A DNA stretch of 64,000 nucleotides from Enterovibrio nigricans DSM 22720 (GCF_900167155.1 NZ_FUXU01000010.1:34402-98401), one strand, 5' to 3'. Positions 8,634 to 17,430 are shown, counted from the first letter of the stretch. The notes: a model not told the origin generated them from the sequence alone. Program-made: numbers and translations.

Positions 8634-9641
8634 ATGTTACGTACATTGATCGCCATGCTTTTGGTGATAACAACCTTTGGTGCATATGCAGACCTTGAAA
8701 AGCAGGATAAATTTAATGCCGAAGGCGAAATGATCCAGCTGACTGGGGCAGAATTCTGGCACAAACTTAGAGAAGGTGAAGACGGCAAAAGTACCTCCGT
8801 GACATTGGAACACACTCAGCTTATCAACGTCGTGGGCCAGCGTTGGCGCGAAGTGAGGAATGAATGGGTAACGCCGCTTGGGCTACTTTTCCTTGGTGGG
8901 TCAGCGGGCACCTTATTGCTGTTTTATCTTTGGGCGGGTCGTATTCAATTAGCCAATGAGCGAACGGGGAAAAAGGTGTTGCGTTGGACGCCATTTGAAA
9001 GAGCGATGCACTGGTTCACTGCTATTAACTTTCTCATTCTTGGCTTTTCCGGCGTGGTGTTGCTCTATGGCAAGCACTTCATCTTACCCATAGTGCCATT
9101 AGATGTGTGGGGAGCCATTATTAACGGGTCTAAAGTTGCCCATAACTACCTTGGCCCTCTGTTTGTGCTTGGCCTGCTTTGCATGCTGATAAAGTGGATG
9201 AAGAACAACTTCTTAAACAAAACAGACATAGAGTGGTTCAAGCAAGGTGGTGGGCTACTTCCTAATGGGAAACACCCCGATGCTGGATTTTGTAATGGTG
9301 GCGAGAAAATTTGGTTCTGGTTGTTAGCGACGGTTGGCGTTGTGGTGTGTATTAGTGGCCTATTCCTTGATTTCCCCATCTTTGGCCAAACACGTCAAGA
9401 GATGCAGATTGCAAACGTCATTCACGCCGTTGCTTCCTTACTCTTGTTTGCTGCCGCGTTAGGGCATATCTATATCGGTACTGCAGGTACTGAAGGTGCA
9501 CTGGAAGGCATGGCGACAGGCTATGTCGACGAAACTTGGGCGAAGCAACATCATAAATTGTGGTTCGATGAAGTGGAAAACGCGTCAGAATCGACAGAGC
9601 AAAAATCACAAGCATCAGGCGATGAACAGCGAAGTACCTGA
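8634..9641 (+). CDS. fdhC: Formate dehydrogenase cytochrome b556 (gamma) subunit
   Basis: A 335-residue integral membrane cytochrome b. It starts with a likely signal peptide (MLRTLIAMLLVITTFGAYA), then a periplasmic stretch and about five transmembrane helices. Candidate heme-ligand histidines lie in ERAMHWFTA, SKVAHNYLGP and the final helices (NVIHAVASLL and ALGHIYIG). The subunit anchors FdhAB and hands electrons to the quinone pool. The extra N-terminal signal and helix distinguish it from the shorter E. coli FdnI. A strong terminator follows. Confidence 0.92.
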   Translation: MLRTLIAMLLVITTFGAYADLEKQDKFNAEGEMIQLTGAEFWHKLREGEDGKSTSVTLEHTQLINVVGQRWREVRNEWVTPLGLLFLGGSAGTLLLFYLWAGRIQLANERTGKKVLRWTPFERAMHWFTAINFLILGFSGVVLLYGKHFILPIVPLDVWGAIINGSKVAHNYLGPLFVLGLLCMLIKWMKNNFLNKTDIEWFKQGGGLLPNGKHPDAGFCNGGEKIWFWLLATVGVVVCISGLFLDFPIFGQTRQEMQIANVIHAVASLLLFAAALGHIYIGTAGTEGALEGMATGYVDETWAKQHHKLWFDEVENASESTEQKSQASGDEQRST

Positions 9642-9661
9642 TGCAAAAAATAATCTCTCTC

Positions 9662-9689
9662 AAGAGCTCGCACATTGCGAGCTCTTTTT
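9662..9689 (+). terminator. Intrinsic terminator of the formate dehydrogenase operon
   Basis: An 11-bp stem (AAGAGCTCGCA at 9662-9672 with TGCGAGCTCTT at 9676-9686) has a 3-base loop and runs into a T tract. It lies 20 bases after the fdhC stop. Confidence 0.9.
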
Positions 9690-9734
9690 CATTCAACTAA
9701 TTGCTCGCTCTCTCCAGTGCACTGGTTATCGTTT

Positions 9735-9750
9735 GCGCAAACGTTTGCAT
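9735..9750. promoter_or_regulatory. Candidate PurR operator upstream of the MTA/SAH nucleosidase gene
   Basis: GCGCAAACGTTTGCAT contains the perfect 12-base palindrome GCAAACGTTTGC, the core of the E. coli PurR box (ACGCAAACGTTTGCGT). It sits 32 bases before the first ATG of the nucleosidase gene, a position compatible with repression. That PurR is the regulator is inferred from the match. Confidence 0.75.
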
Positions 9751-9781
9751 TCGTTTTTTCTTTTATAGATTTGAGGGTATG

Positions 9782-10585
9782 ATGCGCGTCTCTCAACCTT
9801 TTAGCGCGGCAGTTATGCGTAAACTACTTTTAGCTTTTTCCTTAGTACTATCGACGTTTTCTTTCACTCTACAAGCTGCAGAACAACCCATTGCCTTGCT
9901 AGGCGCGATGGATGCAGAAATTGAAAAACTGTTACCTGAAATCGACAACAAGCAAGTCCATACCATCTCTTCAAACACTTATTACACCGGCACTATTGAT
10001 GGTCAGCCCGTAGTTGTTGCGCGCTCTGGCGTGGGTAAGGTCAACGCGGCGATTACCACCTATGTGCTGGTTAACCATTTCAAAGTAGAAAGCATCATCT
10101 TTACCGGTATTGCCGGTGCTGCATCTCCAAAGCTCAACGTTGCCGACGTTGTTATTTCGACAGCACTGGTTCAGCATGACGTAGATCTAACGACGTTCGG
10201 TGCGCCGAAAGGTCAACTTAGTGGCTACGATGACAGATACTTCTACGCAGATAAGAAGCTTCAGGCGTTAGCGTTGGAAGCCGCGAATGATGAGATCGGT
10301 AAATCGCGTGTGCATGCCGGTATCATTGCTACGGGCGACCAGTTCATCGCTGACAAAACCGTGGTAAAAATGCTGCAAGAAGAGTTCGATGCACTGGCGG
10401 TAGAAATGGAAGGCGCAGCGGTCGCTCAAGTGACGGACATGCTGAATATCCCGCTGGTGGTGATTCGCACGATTTCTGATAAAGCAGACGGCTCTGCTCA
10501 CATGGTCTATTCAGAAGCGAAGCAAGTGACGGCAGACAATTCAGTTGCGATCACGCTGAATATGCTGAGCCGCATGAAGTCGTAA
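9782..10585 (+). CDS. Exported 5'-methylthioadenosine/S-adenosylhomocysteine nucleosidase-like protein
   Basis: A 267-residue MTAN-fold protein. The family hydrolyses the N-glycosidic bond of MTA, SAH and related nucleosides. Key residues are conserved: Glu of GAMDAEIEKL (E12 of E. coli MTAN), the VEMEGAAVA segment (substrate Met/Glu) and the catalytic Asp in ISDKAD. Unlike cytoplasmic Pfs it has an N-terminal signal peptide, MRKLLLAFSLVLSTFSFTLQA, cleaved probably after LQA, so it should be periplasmic. ATG 9782 follows GAGGGT with good spacing; the ATG at 9815 is the alternative and still keeps the signal. A PurR box lies upstream, hinting at a role in nucleoside scavenging. Confidence 0.88.
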   Translation: MRVSQPFSAAVMRKLLLAFSLVLSTFSFTLQAAEQPIALLGAMDAEIEKLLPEIDNKQVHTISSNTYYTGTIDGQPVVVARSGVGKVNAAITTYVLVNHFKVESIIFTGIAGAASPKLNVADVVISTALVQHDVDLTTFGAPKGQLSGYDDRYFYADKKLQALALEAANDEIGKSRVHAGIIATGDQFIADKTVVKMLQEEFDALAVEMEGAAVAQVTDMLNIPLVVIRTISDKADGSAHMVYSEAKQVTADNSVAITLNMLSRMKS

Positions 10586-10629
10586 CCGTTGATTAGCTTT
10601 GTGTGCTATTCGCCGGGCTTGTAACGAAG

Positions 10630-10653
10630 CAGGGAAGGCAATGGCCTTCCCTG
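10630..10653. terminator. Hairpin between convergent nucleosidase and arsJ genes
   Basis: A perfect 10-bp stem (CAGGGAAGGC, 10630-10639, with GCCTTCCCTG, 10644-10653) with loop AATG lies between the converging stop codons. It has no clear T tract on either strand, so it may be a weak or factor-assisted bidirectional terminator or a 3'-end stabiliser. Confidence 0.55.
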
Positions 10654-10659
10654 AACTGC

Positions 10660-11886
10660 TTACGGGTGAATCACTTGCTCGGGTTTGCTCGTTGGCAGCC
10701 AGAATGAAATCACTGTGGTGATAGCAAGAAAGGCAAACGACACCCACAGACACGCCACAAAGCCCCACATTTGAAATACCCAACCAGACAAGATGGTGCC
10801 GATCAATCGACCCATCGCATTGGCCATGTAGTAGAAGCCAACATCCAATGAAACGCCATCTCCCTTTGCGTAGCTGACAATCAGATACGAATGCAGGGAA
10901 GAATTCACAGCAAACACCGCGCCGAATAGCATGAGGCCGACAATAATGACCATTTCTGGGTGCCACTCTTGCTGCACGCTAAATGCGATCAGGCCTGTGA
11001 CGATAGAAAGAATCAGGGCCCAGTAGATAGCGGCTTTGCCTTCTGGTGTGCGACCTGACGCTTTTCCCGTAATATTGGGGGCAATACCCTGAATCACGCC
11101 GTAGCCAATTACCCAAGTCGCCAAGAACGCGCCAACGGCACTATGGTCCCAACCAAAGGTAGAACCGAGGTAAATCGGAAGAGCAATGACAAACCATACA
11201 TCTCGCGCGCCAAACAGGAACATACGTGCAGCAGACAGAATATTCACGCTACGAGATTTTGAAAAGATTTCGGAAAACTTAGGCTTGGTTTTCGCTTTAC
11301 CCATGTCTGATTTCAAGAAAAGCAAACTGCCGATAAACACTAACAGCAACACGCTTGCCATAGCCGCGACAGCATATTGAAAGCCAATCGAGGCCAGTAG
11401 AGCACCGCCGAGGAAAAAGCCTGCGCCTTTCAGTGCATTCTTCGAACCCGTTAAAATCGCGATCCACTTGTACAATGCACCTTGTGCATTTTCTGGCACC
11501 AGTGTTTTGATGGCACTTTTTGCGCTCATCTTGTTGAGATCTTTGGCGATACCAGACAGAGCTTGTGCCGCCATAACCGAAGGAATGCTGAGCCAAGAAG
11601 CGGGAACCGCAAGCATGGAAAGGGCGAAAATCTGCATGCCTAAGCCGATATTCATGGTGCGGTTTAAGCCTAGCCTTGCGCCTAACCAGCCTCCAATCAA
11701 ATTAGTTACGACGCCAAAAAATTCATAGAAAAGGAACAGGGAAGCGATTTCGAGGCTGGAGTAACCGAGATCGTAGAAATAGAGCACCACTAACATGCGC
11801 AGTGCACCATCAGTGACGGTGAAATTCCAGTAGTTAAATGTCACCAGCATGTACTGGCGAACATGAGAGTTAAGTTGAGACAGCAT
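10660..11886 (-). CDS. arsJ: ArsJ: MFS exporter of 1-arseno-3-phosphoglycerate
   Basis: A 408-residue major facilitator with about 11-12 transmembrane helices. The start FNYWNFTVTDGALRMLVVLYFYDLGYSSLEIA and the RTMNIGLGMQIFALSMLAVPASW region are typical of ArsJ. It exports the unstable 1-arseno-3-phosphoglycerate made by the partner GAPDH, and so confers arsenate resistance. The neighbourhood (arsR, GAPDH, phosphatase) supports the call. ATG 11886 is preferred because AAGAGAG lies just upstream; the longer frame to 11907 overlaps a hairpin. It is the last gene of the operon. Confidence 0.93.
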   Translation of the reverse strand: MLSQLNSHVRQYMLVTFNYWNFTVTDGALRMLVVLYFYDLGYSSLEIASLFLFYEFFGVVTNLIGGWLGARLGLNRTMNIGLGMQIFALSMLAVPASWLSIPSVMAAQALSGIAKDLNKMSAKSAIKTLVPENAQGALYKWIAILTGSKNALKGAGFFLGGALLASIGFQYAVAAMASVLLLVFIGSLLFLKSDMGKAKTKPKFSEIFSKSRSVNILSAARMFLFGARDVWFVIALPIYLGSTFGWDHSAVGAFLATWVIGYGVIQGIAPNITGKASGRTPEGKAAIYWALILSIVTGLIAFSVQQEWHPEMVIIVGLMLFGAVFAVNSSLHSYLIVSYAKGDGVSLDVGFYYMANAMGRLIGTILSGWVFQMWGFVACLWVSFAFLAITTVISFWLPTSKPEQVIHP

Positions 11887-11899
11887 GAAGACTCTCTTA

Positions 11900-11925
11900 A
11901 AAGGCACTGCATAAGCAGTGCCTTT
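11900..11925 (-). terminator. Intra-operon terminator-like hairpin before arsJ
   Basis: AAAGGCACTGC (11900-11910) pairs perfectly with GCAGTGCCTTT (11915-11925) around a 4-base loop. Read on the minus strand it ends in TTTT directly before the arsJ ribosome binding site and just after the phosphatase stop at 11931. It could attenuate read-through into arsJ or stabilise the upstream mRNA. Confidence 0.65.
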
Positions 11926-11930
11926 GGGTG

Positions 11931-12425
11931 CTACTTGTTAGCAAACTGATTGATGTACTGAACTTGGACTTCTTTGGTGAAGGCACCTGGTCTCAGAGCT
12001 TGCACTTGCGTGACGATGTCAGGCAACGCCCAGCCTTTTTCCAATAGAATATGAGCGGCAAGAAGACCGGTACGGCCTGAACCGCCCATGCAATGCAGCG
12101 CGACTTTCTCTCCGTTATCTAAAGCCTGATGAACTGAAGGTGAAATTCCCTTCCAACCAGTTTGAAATGCGTCTTCTGGGGCGCAGTCATCTTCGATAGG
12201 CGCGTGAAACCATGCTAGCCCGGCCTTTTTGACTTCTTCAGGCAGGGAGCCAACGCCTTTGGTGTCCATTTCTTCTTGATTTAGCGCAGTAACGACAACC
12301 GTTACGCCTTGCTCTTTCAGCTGAGCGATGCTGTCGCTAAGTGTCACGTCTTTGGTTCCTGGGCACGGCGTTAGCACCAAGCCTGCCGCGTTTTCTAACG
12401 GCAATTCCCACGTTGGATGTGTCAT
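11931..12425 (-). CDS. Dual-specificity/CDKN3-like protein phosphatase of the arsenate operon
   Basis: A 164-residue cysteine phosphatase. The P-loop is HCMGGSGRTG (about residues 112-121), fitting the HCxxGxxR(S/T) signature, with the general acid Asp probably in APIEDDCAP (about residue 72). ATG 12425 follows AGGTAG; the upstream extension to 12449 has no supporting site. The gene lies between the GAPDH gene and arsJ. Its substrate is unknown. Similar phosphatases recur in arsJ operons, so a role in arsenate handling, for example reduction or phospho-intermediate control, is possible but inferred. Confidence 0.82.
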   Translation of the reverse strand: MTHPTWELPLENAAGLVLTPCPGTKDVTLSDSIAQLKEQGVTVVVTALNQEEMDTKGVGSLPEEVKKAGLAWFHAPIEDDCAPEDAFQTGWKGISPSVHQALDNGEKVALHCMGGSGRTGLLAAHILLEKGWALPDIVTQVQALRPGAFTKEVQVQYINQFANK

Positions 12426-12453
12426 TTTTTTTCTACCTATTTCTGCCAACCAA

Positions 12454-13455
12454 TTATGCTAAACCGACGTTACGAACCAGTTCTGCTGTGCGTGTCGCGT
12501 AACCCATTTCGTTGTCGTACCAGGCGTAGATTTTCACCATGCGTTTGCCAACAACCATGGTGGAAAGGGCATCTACGATGGTTGAGCGTTGGTCGCCTTT
12601 ATAATCGATGGAAACCAGCGGACGTTCTTCAAAGCCCAGAATGCCTTTCAGTTCACCCTCTGAAGCTTCCTTCAGAAGGGCGTTCACTTCTTCTGCCGTC
12701 GTGTCACGTTTCACATCAAAAATGATGTCAGTCAGCGATGCGTTTGCCAGAGGTACACGAACTGCATGGCCGTTAATCTTGCCTTCCAATTCAGGGAAGA
12801 TCTCTATGATCGCTTTCGCTGAACCTGTGGTGGTTGGGATCAAGCTCATGCCACAAGCGCGAGCACGGCGCAGATCTTTGTGTGGTGCATCCAGAATGGT
12901 TTGCGTGTTGGTCAGATCGTGGATCGTGGTAAACGCGGATTGTTCGATGCCAAGCTTCTCGTGGATCACTTTCACGACAGGCGCAATACAGTTTGTGGTG
13001 CACGATGCTGCTGTCACGATACGGTGAGTTTCCGGGTCGAATATGTGGTCATTGATACCCACTACAATGTTTGCAATGCCTTCTTCTTGCACGGGGGCTG
13101 AAACAACCACGCGCTTTACACCTTGCTCAAGGTATTGGTTTAGAAACTCTGATTTACGGTGAACACCCGTCGCTTCAATCACCACGTCACAACCAGACCA
13201 ATCAATATCTGCAATGGCTTTTTTCTGCGTGGTTAGGATGGTTTTCCCGTTGATGAGCATGGTGTCGCCATCCGTGGATACTTCGTGATGCCAGCGACCT
13301 TGGATTGAGTCGAATTCCAACAGATGTGCGAGTGTGGCAGCATCTCCGGCGACATCATTGATCTGCACAAACTCCAACTCTGGCCAATCAAAAGCCGCTC
13401 GCAGTGCTAAACGGCCAATACGACCAAAACCATTAATTCCTACTTTGATAGACAT
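12454..13455 (-). CDS. ArsJ-associated glyceraldehyde-3-phosphate dehydrogenase
   Basis: A 333-residue type I GAPDH. Visible are the NAD-binding start [18 protein letters not shown], the catalytic Cys in [10 protein letters not shown] and the paired His in [10 protein letters not shown]. The usual housekeeping sequence after the His (AVTATQKTVDGPS) is replaced by [21 protein letters not shown], as in the arsenate-resistance paralogues. In the known pathway this enzyme uses arsenate instead of phosphate to form 1-arseno-3-phosphoglycerate, which ArsJ exports. The start at ATG 13455 follows AGAGGGAAGC. It lies 11 bases downstream of arsR. Confidence 0.93.
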   Translation of the reverse strand: MSIKVGINGFGRIGRLALRAAFDWPELEFVQINDVAGDAATLAHLLEFDSIQGRWHHEVSTDGDTMLINGKTILTTQKKAIADIDWSGCDVVIEATGVHRKSEFLNQYLEQGVKRVVVSAPVQEEGIANIVVGINDHIFDPETHRIVTAASCTTNCIAPVVKVIHEKLGIEQSAFTTIHDLTNTQTILDAPHKDLRRARACGMSLIPTTTGSAKAIIEIFPELEGKINGHAVRVPLANASLTDIIFDVKRDTTAEEVNALLKEASEGELKGILGFEERPLVSIDYKGDQRSTIVDALSTMVVGKRMVKIYAWYDNEMGYATRTAELVRNVGLA

Positions 13456-13466
13456 CTTGCTTCCCT

Positions 13467-13808
13467 CTATTTGCAGCATGCTTGGCGAGATTTCATCTCT
13501 GACAAACGCTGGGTATCTTGCTGGTATTCCTGTTTTAGGCAGTTCGAATCGATCAGCCCTTGAATTTGTTTTCTCATCCAACCCGGCAGTTGGTCTGAAA
13601 GGCGGTAAAACACCCATTGCCCCTGTCGGGTATCGATAATGACACCGCTCGAACGTAGCTGAGCCAAGTGGCGGGAGATCTTAGGTTGGCTCTCGTTGAG
13701 TGCCTCCGTTAACTCGCCCACACAGGCTTTCTCTTCACGAGCGATGAGTAATAAACATCTCACTCGGGTTTCATCTGCGAGTAGTTTGAAGAACTGATGC
13801 GGTAACAT
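13467..13808 (-). CDS. arsR: ArsR-family arsenic-responsive repressor
   Basis: A 113-residue winged-helix repressor ([21 protein letters not shown], then [26 protein letters not shown] and the QGQWVFYRL wing). The alpha3 sensor CVCxL of classical ArsR is reduced to ACVGEL with one Cys; two adjacent cysteines are at the C-terminus (RQACCK), so As(III) sensing may use these instead. ATG 13808 is preferred over 13814 because AGAG lies 8 bases upstream. It is the first gene of the arsenate operon and probably represses it through the adjoining inverted repeat. Confidence 0.9.
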   Translation of the reverse strand: MLPHQFFKLLADETRVRCLLLIAREEKACVGELTEALNESQPKISRHLAQLRSSGVIIDTRQGQWVFYRLSDQLPGWMRKQIQGLIDSNCLKQEYQQDTQRLSEMKSRQACCK

Positions 13809-13810
13809 TT

Positions 13811-13834
13811 GCATATCTCTATATATGGATATGC
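13811..13834. promoter_or_regulatory. Inverted repeat, candidate ArsR operator
   Basis: GCATATC (13811-13817) and GATATGC (13828-13834) form a 7-bp inverted repeat with a 10-base AT-rich spacer. It covers the arsR ribosome binding site, a common position for autorepression. The target assignment is inferred from position and symmetry. Confidence 0.65.
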
Positions 13835-13969
13835 ATATATTAAAGATTGTAGATACTCAGTCAACCATCACACAGGGTTGTCATGAAAGATTAATATTGG
13901 AGGGAAAGCTAACTGGGGCGACTCGGTGCCACTGTATTTTTCAATGACACCGAGGCTGTCTTCAATAGA

Positions 13970-14692
13970 TTAGTCGTGTGCAAACCGGCAAGGGCATGTC
14001 GCGTGAATTTGCTGGCCGCTGGTTGGGTGCGTAAAAAACAGTTCACTGGCATGTAACTGTAATCGCGTCGCCAGTTGCTCGCTGTGCTCACTTTTGTACA
14101 AGTCACAACCGAGGATAGGATGGCCAAAAGTTTTGCTGTGGATCCGCAGTTGGTGGGTGCGTCCTGTAATGGGCGTAAATTGGACCAAGGTTCGAGGAGG
14201 GTTATCGAATCGCTGCAGTACCTTGTATCCGCTTGTTGCCGCTTTTCCCGTCTCCTGACAGATTTTCACGCAAGGGAAAAGTGCGTTGTCTTTTGCTATC
14301 GGTGCGCTGATTTCACCCTCATCATTTTGCACCCAGCCTTCCAGCATCGCCATGTAACGTTTTTGAATGGTGCGAGTTTGAAATTGTTTATTCAGATGCT
14401 GCCCCGCCATGGCGTTTAGCCCTACAACCATGATGCCAGAGGTACCCATATCTAGGCGGTGCGGCAAGATAGCATTAGGAAATGCAGGCGTGTGTCCCTC
14501 TTGGCCATGAACCAAACGGTAATGCACAGAATCCCAATTTTCTGGATTTTTGCCAGAGAGGCTAAACAATCCGCTGGGCTTATTGATGAGTAAGATATCG
14601 TCATCTTGATACAAAATTTCCACGAATTCGTTGCAGGCATCGGCAACAAAGTTATCCACGATGGCGGTTTTTTGTGGTTCAGAACGAGACAT
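13970..14692 (-). CDS. RluA-family RNA pseudouridine synthase
   Basis: A 240-residue pseudouridine synthase with the RluA core: ILYQDDDILLINKPSGLFS, the catalytic Asp in HRLDMGTSGIMV (about residue 81), KRYMAMLEG and the ITGRTHQLRIH motif. There is no S4 domain at the N-terminus. It resembles E. coli RluA (23S rRNA U746 / tRNA U32) in length and order, but RNA target cannot be told from sequence. The ORF starts at ATG 14692 and appears to be a single gene. Confidence 0.9.
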   Translation of the reverse strand: MSRSEPQKTAIVDNFVADACNEFVEILYQDDDILLINKPSGLFSLSGKNPENWDSVHYRLVHGQEGHTPAFPNAILPHRLDMGTSGIMVVGLNAMAGQHLNKQFQTRTIQKRYMAMLEGWVQNDEGEISAPIAKDNALFPCVKICQETGKAATSGYKVLQRFDNPPRTLVQFTPITGRTHQLRIHSKTFGHPILGCDLYKSEHSEQLATRLQLHASELFFTHPTSGQQIHATCPCRFAHD

Positions 14693-14717
14693 TGCAGGTT
14701 TCCAGAAAATAGCGGGT

Positions 14718-14736
14718 GAGGTGCTATTCGCACCTC
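14718..14736. other. Hairpin between pseI and the pseudouridine synthase gene
   Basis: GAGGTGC (14718-14724) pairs with GCACCTC (14730-14736) around TATTC. It lies in the 99-base gap downstream of pseI and lacks a T tract, so it may be a weak terminator or mRNA 3' stabiliser. Confidence 0.45.
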
Positions 14737-14791
14737 CGATTCATGGCAGATTAATGGGATTGGCTGATGAAGGGAAGGACTAAAAAGCCAT

Positions 14792-15847
14792 TCAGTCTTT
14801 GATGATTAAATCCCAATGTAGCGCAGTACCGGTTTTGATGTCTGTGCTCGCAGTTTGGCCGATAATATTGTCATAGTGCTTTGGTGCGAGACCAAAGCCG
14901 GGCCTGACGCTGCGCACGTTATCTGCGGTAAAGAACTCGCCTTTTTTGATGTCCTTGCTGACATAAAGGGAGCGACGGAATTGGGCGTTGGCTTTTTCCG
15001 CTTCTTTCAGTTGATATCCAGCATTGCCGAGTGCCTGCCAAGCTGTTTCTGTGTCTCGGCAAAGTGTTGTGAGCTCATCGGGCTCTAATGAAAAGGTCGA
15101 ATCAGGACCCGGATCATTACGGCTCAATGTGACGTGTTTTTCGATGACACAAGCACCCAAGGCAACGGCGGTTACCGACACTGTTGTGCCCAAGGTGTGG
15201 TCTGAAAGCCCGCCAATTACATCAAAGCGCGCGGACAAATCGGGGATAGTGCGCAGGTGACTTTGCGAGGCGGGAGCAGGGTAGGCACTGATGCAATGAA
15301 GCAGCACCAATTCCTTGCAGCCGTTATCTCTTGCTGTTGCAACTGCTTCTGCAATTTCCTCGTCGTTCGCCATGCCCGTAGAAATGATCATTGGTTTACC
15401 CGTTTGGGCAACGTAGCGAATCAGCGGCAAATCGACGGCTTCAAACGAGGCAATTTTATATGCTGGCGCATTAAGATCTTCGAGTAAATCTACTGCTGTA
15501 AAATCAAAAGGCGTGCTGAACAGGGTGATGCTGACATCCCTTGTTTTATCAAACAACGGCTTGTGCCATTCAAACGGCGTGTGCGCTTCTTGGTACAGGT
15601 CATACAGTGTACGTCCATCCCATAATCCGCCTTTGATTTGAAATTCTTCAGCGTCGCAGTTGAGCGTGATGGTGTCGGCAGTGTAAGACTGCATTTTAAT
15701 CGCATCGGCACCTGCGCGTTTTGCCATTTCAATGGTCTGAAATGCACGCTCAATGGAACCGTTATGGTTCGCTGACATTTCTGCAATGATATAGGGCTTA
15801 TGATCGGGCCCAATTCTACGCCCGTCGATAGTGATAAATGGAGTCAT
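14792..15847 (-). CDS. pseI: Pseudaminic acid synthase
   Basis: A 351-residue NeuB-family enzyme that condenses 2,4-diacetamido-2,4,6-trideoxy-L-altrose with phosphoenolpyruvate to give pseudaminic acid. The TIM barrel carries IIAEMSANHNGS, ADAIKMQSYTADTITL, ISTGMANDEEI and HCISAYPAP, and the C-terminal antifreeze-like SAF domain holds RRSLYVSKDIKKGEFFTADNVRSVRPG. The IKMQSYTADT pattern fits PseI rather than sialic acid NeuB. It is the last gene of the operon and overlaps the pseGH stop region by 4 bases. Confidence 0.93.
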   Translation of the reverse strand: MTPFITIDGRRIGPDHKPYIIAEMSANHNGSIERAFQTIEMAKRAGADAIKMQSYTADTITLNCDAEEFQIKGGLWDGRTLYDLYQEAHTPFEWHKPLFDKTRDVSITLFSTPFDFTAVDLLEDLNAPAYKIASFEAVDLPLIRYVAQTGKPMIISTGMANDEEIAEAVATARDNGCKELVLLHCISAYPAPASQSHLRTIPDLSARFDVIGGLSDHTLGTTVSVTAVALGACVIEKHVTLSRNDPGPDSTFSLEPDELTTLCRDTETAWQALGNAGYQLKEAEKANAQFRRSLYVSKDIKKGEFFTADNVRSVRPGFGLAPKHYDNIIGQTASTDIKTGTALHWDLIIKD

Positions 15848-17430
15848 GATTTTTCACTCATAGTTTTGGCGCGCTTGTTTTTCTGCCAACCTGCTTTAGT
15901 GAGATTAAAGGCAAAGTACGGCGTTTCCGAACCATCGGCCTGTAGCATCATTTTCTGCTGTACGTATTTCTGAAAGCCAAGCATCTCATGAAGGTGAAGT
16001 ACTTTCGGGTTTTTGGCGAGTACGCGACTGTCAATCTGGTTAAGACCGAGGCATTCAAAGCCAAGCACCAGAGATTCACGAAGTAACTGCTTGCCAGTGC
16101 CTGCGGGAGCTTGTGGTGATTTATAAAACCCCCATTCCGCGACGCCGTCTTTGATATCAGTGAACGACATCATGCCAACTGGCTTTCCTTGAGATAACGC
16201 AATAAAGAACTGCTTGCTTTCATCGCCTTGGATTGATGCAAACCAACGCGCATGTTCTTCTGGTTGGATTACATGCTGGGAGAACATTTTTTCGCGAATT
16301 TCCGGTGCATTGCGCCAGTTTCTGACCATCGATAGGTCTTGGACTGCCATAGGTCGAAAGGTGATTTTCTCACTTTCCATTTCAGCAACGACACGCTCCG
16401 CACCCTTGCCATCAATGTCTGATGGGGGCAGCCGATGTGGAAGAGATTCCCAATTGTCTGAAAGCCAAGTTAGTTCGCTGAAATACGTGTCTGCGGTCGT
16501 CAAATCGCTATTGCCCAAATAGCGGTAAATACCACTACTCGCCAAATGTTCTGCCATCAGACGCTGGTTTTCTGCAACAGAGACTAACGTGCCAGGAACG
16601 CCAAGGCTTGCTCGTTCAATGGCACTGACACCAGCCCCACCAAATGCATAACGGCACGCGGCCAAGTCGGCTTCAAAGTCTGGAAGCACTTCCGTCAACG
16701 TGACAAAAGGTGGTAAGGGTTCGCTTAACAATTCGGCTTTGCGAGGATTCGCCATCCCAAAGACAATGGTGAGTTCAAAGGGCAATTCAGAAAACTTCTG
16801 GCTCGCGTTGAGAAGCTTCAGACATTCGCCACTTGGATCGGTGCCACTAAAAAAGGCAATCACTTGATTATTGAGCGGCTGCACAGGGTTAGCGCGTAAT
16901 GTGGCAAACGTAGGTCGTAAAAGCCCGTATTTCGGTCCTAGAAGTGGTGTGCAGTGTGTTGGTATAACGGCGTTATAACGATTTTCGAAATCTGGCCAAG
17001 GGTTATGGTCGAGCACAATTTCGCAGTTAAGCGGTCGATTGGCGAGGTCATCAATAGCGAGGATGCTTGCCCCGCTTACTTTCATCGCACCGTGCCAGTT
17101 TTCTTCAATCGCGTAGTGATCGACGACAATCCAATTTGGGTGAAAATCTTTTAGATTCGCCAAGCACTCACGCGCATCTTCTTGGAGAGAAACACCGAGC
17201 CAGTGTTGGTAGTCATCGGGCGCAGAAGGTGCTGCTTGCTGAATCGTGTTCAATACAATGACATCAATGCCTTGTTGCTGCGAATAGGCAATGAAATTGC
17301 CCTCTAACTCGCGGCTTAGCATCACAACATCATGACAATGCTCTTTCAATTTTTGTGCAAGGACGAGGCAGCGCATAACATGCCCCGTTCCAATAAAACG
17401 GGACGCGTCTACACGGATGGCTACCTTCAT
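15844..17430 (-). CDS. pseGH: PseG-PseH fusion: UDP-sugar hydrolase plus N-acetyltransferase
   Basis: A 528-residue two-domain protein. Residues 1 to about 345 are PseG, the UDP-2,4-diacetamido-2,4,6-trideoxy-altropyranose hydrolase (RVDASRFIGTGHVMRCLVLA at the start, and the glycosyltransferase-like FGGAGVSAIERASLGVP motif near residue 255). Residues about 355-528 form a GNAT domain (ITFRPMAVQDLSMVRNWRN, then WGFYKSPQAPAGTGKQLLRES), matching PseH, which acetylates the 4-amino group. These are usually two genes. The frame is open throughout. The gene overlaps pseF and pseI by 4 bases each. Confidence 0.92.
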   Translation of the reverse strand: MKVAIRVDASRFIGTGHVMRCLVLAQKLKEHCHDVVMLSRELEGNFIAYSQQQGIDVIVLNTIQQAAPSAPDDYQHWLGVSLQEDARECLANLKDFHPNWIVVDHYAIEENWHGAMKVSGASILAIDDLANRPLNCEIVLDHNPWPDFENRYNAVIPTHCTPLLGPKYGLLRPTFATLRANPVQPLNNQVIAFFSGTDPSGECLKLLNASQKFSELPFELTIVFGMANPRKAELLSEPLPPFVTLTEVLPDFEADLAACRYAFGGAGVSAIERASLGVPGTLVSVAENQRLMAEHLASSGIYRYLGNSDLTTADTYFSELTWLSDNWESLPHRLPPSDIDGKGAERVVAEMESEKITFRPMAVQDLSMVRNWRNAPEIREKMFSQHVIQPEEHARWFASIQGDESKQFFIALSQGKPVGMMSFTDIKDGVAEWGFYKSPQAPAGTGKQLLRESLVLGFECLGLNQIDSRVLAKNPKVLHLHEMLGFQKYVQQKMMLQADGSETPYFAFNLTKAGWQKNKRAKTMSEKS

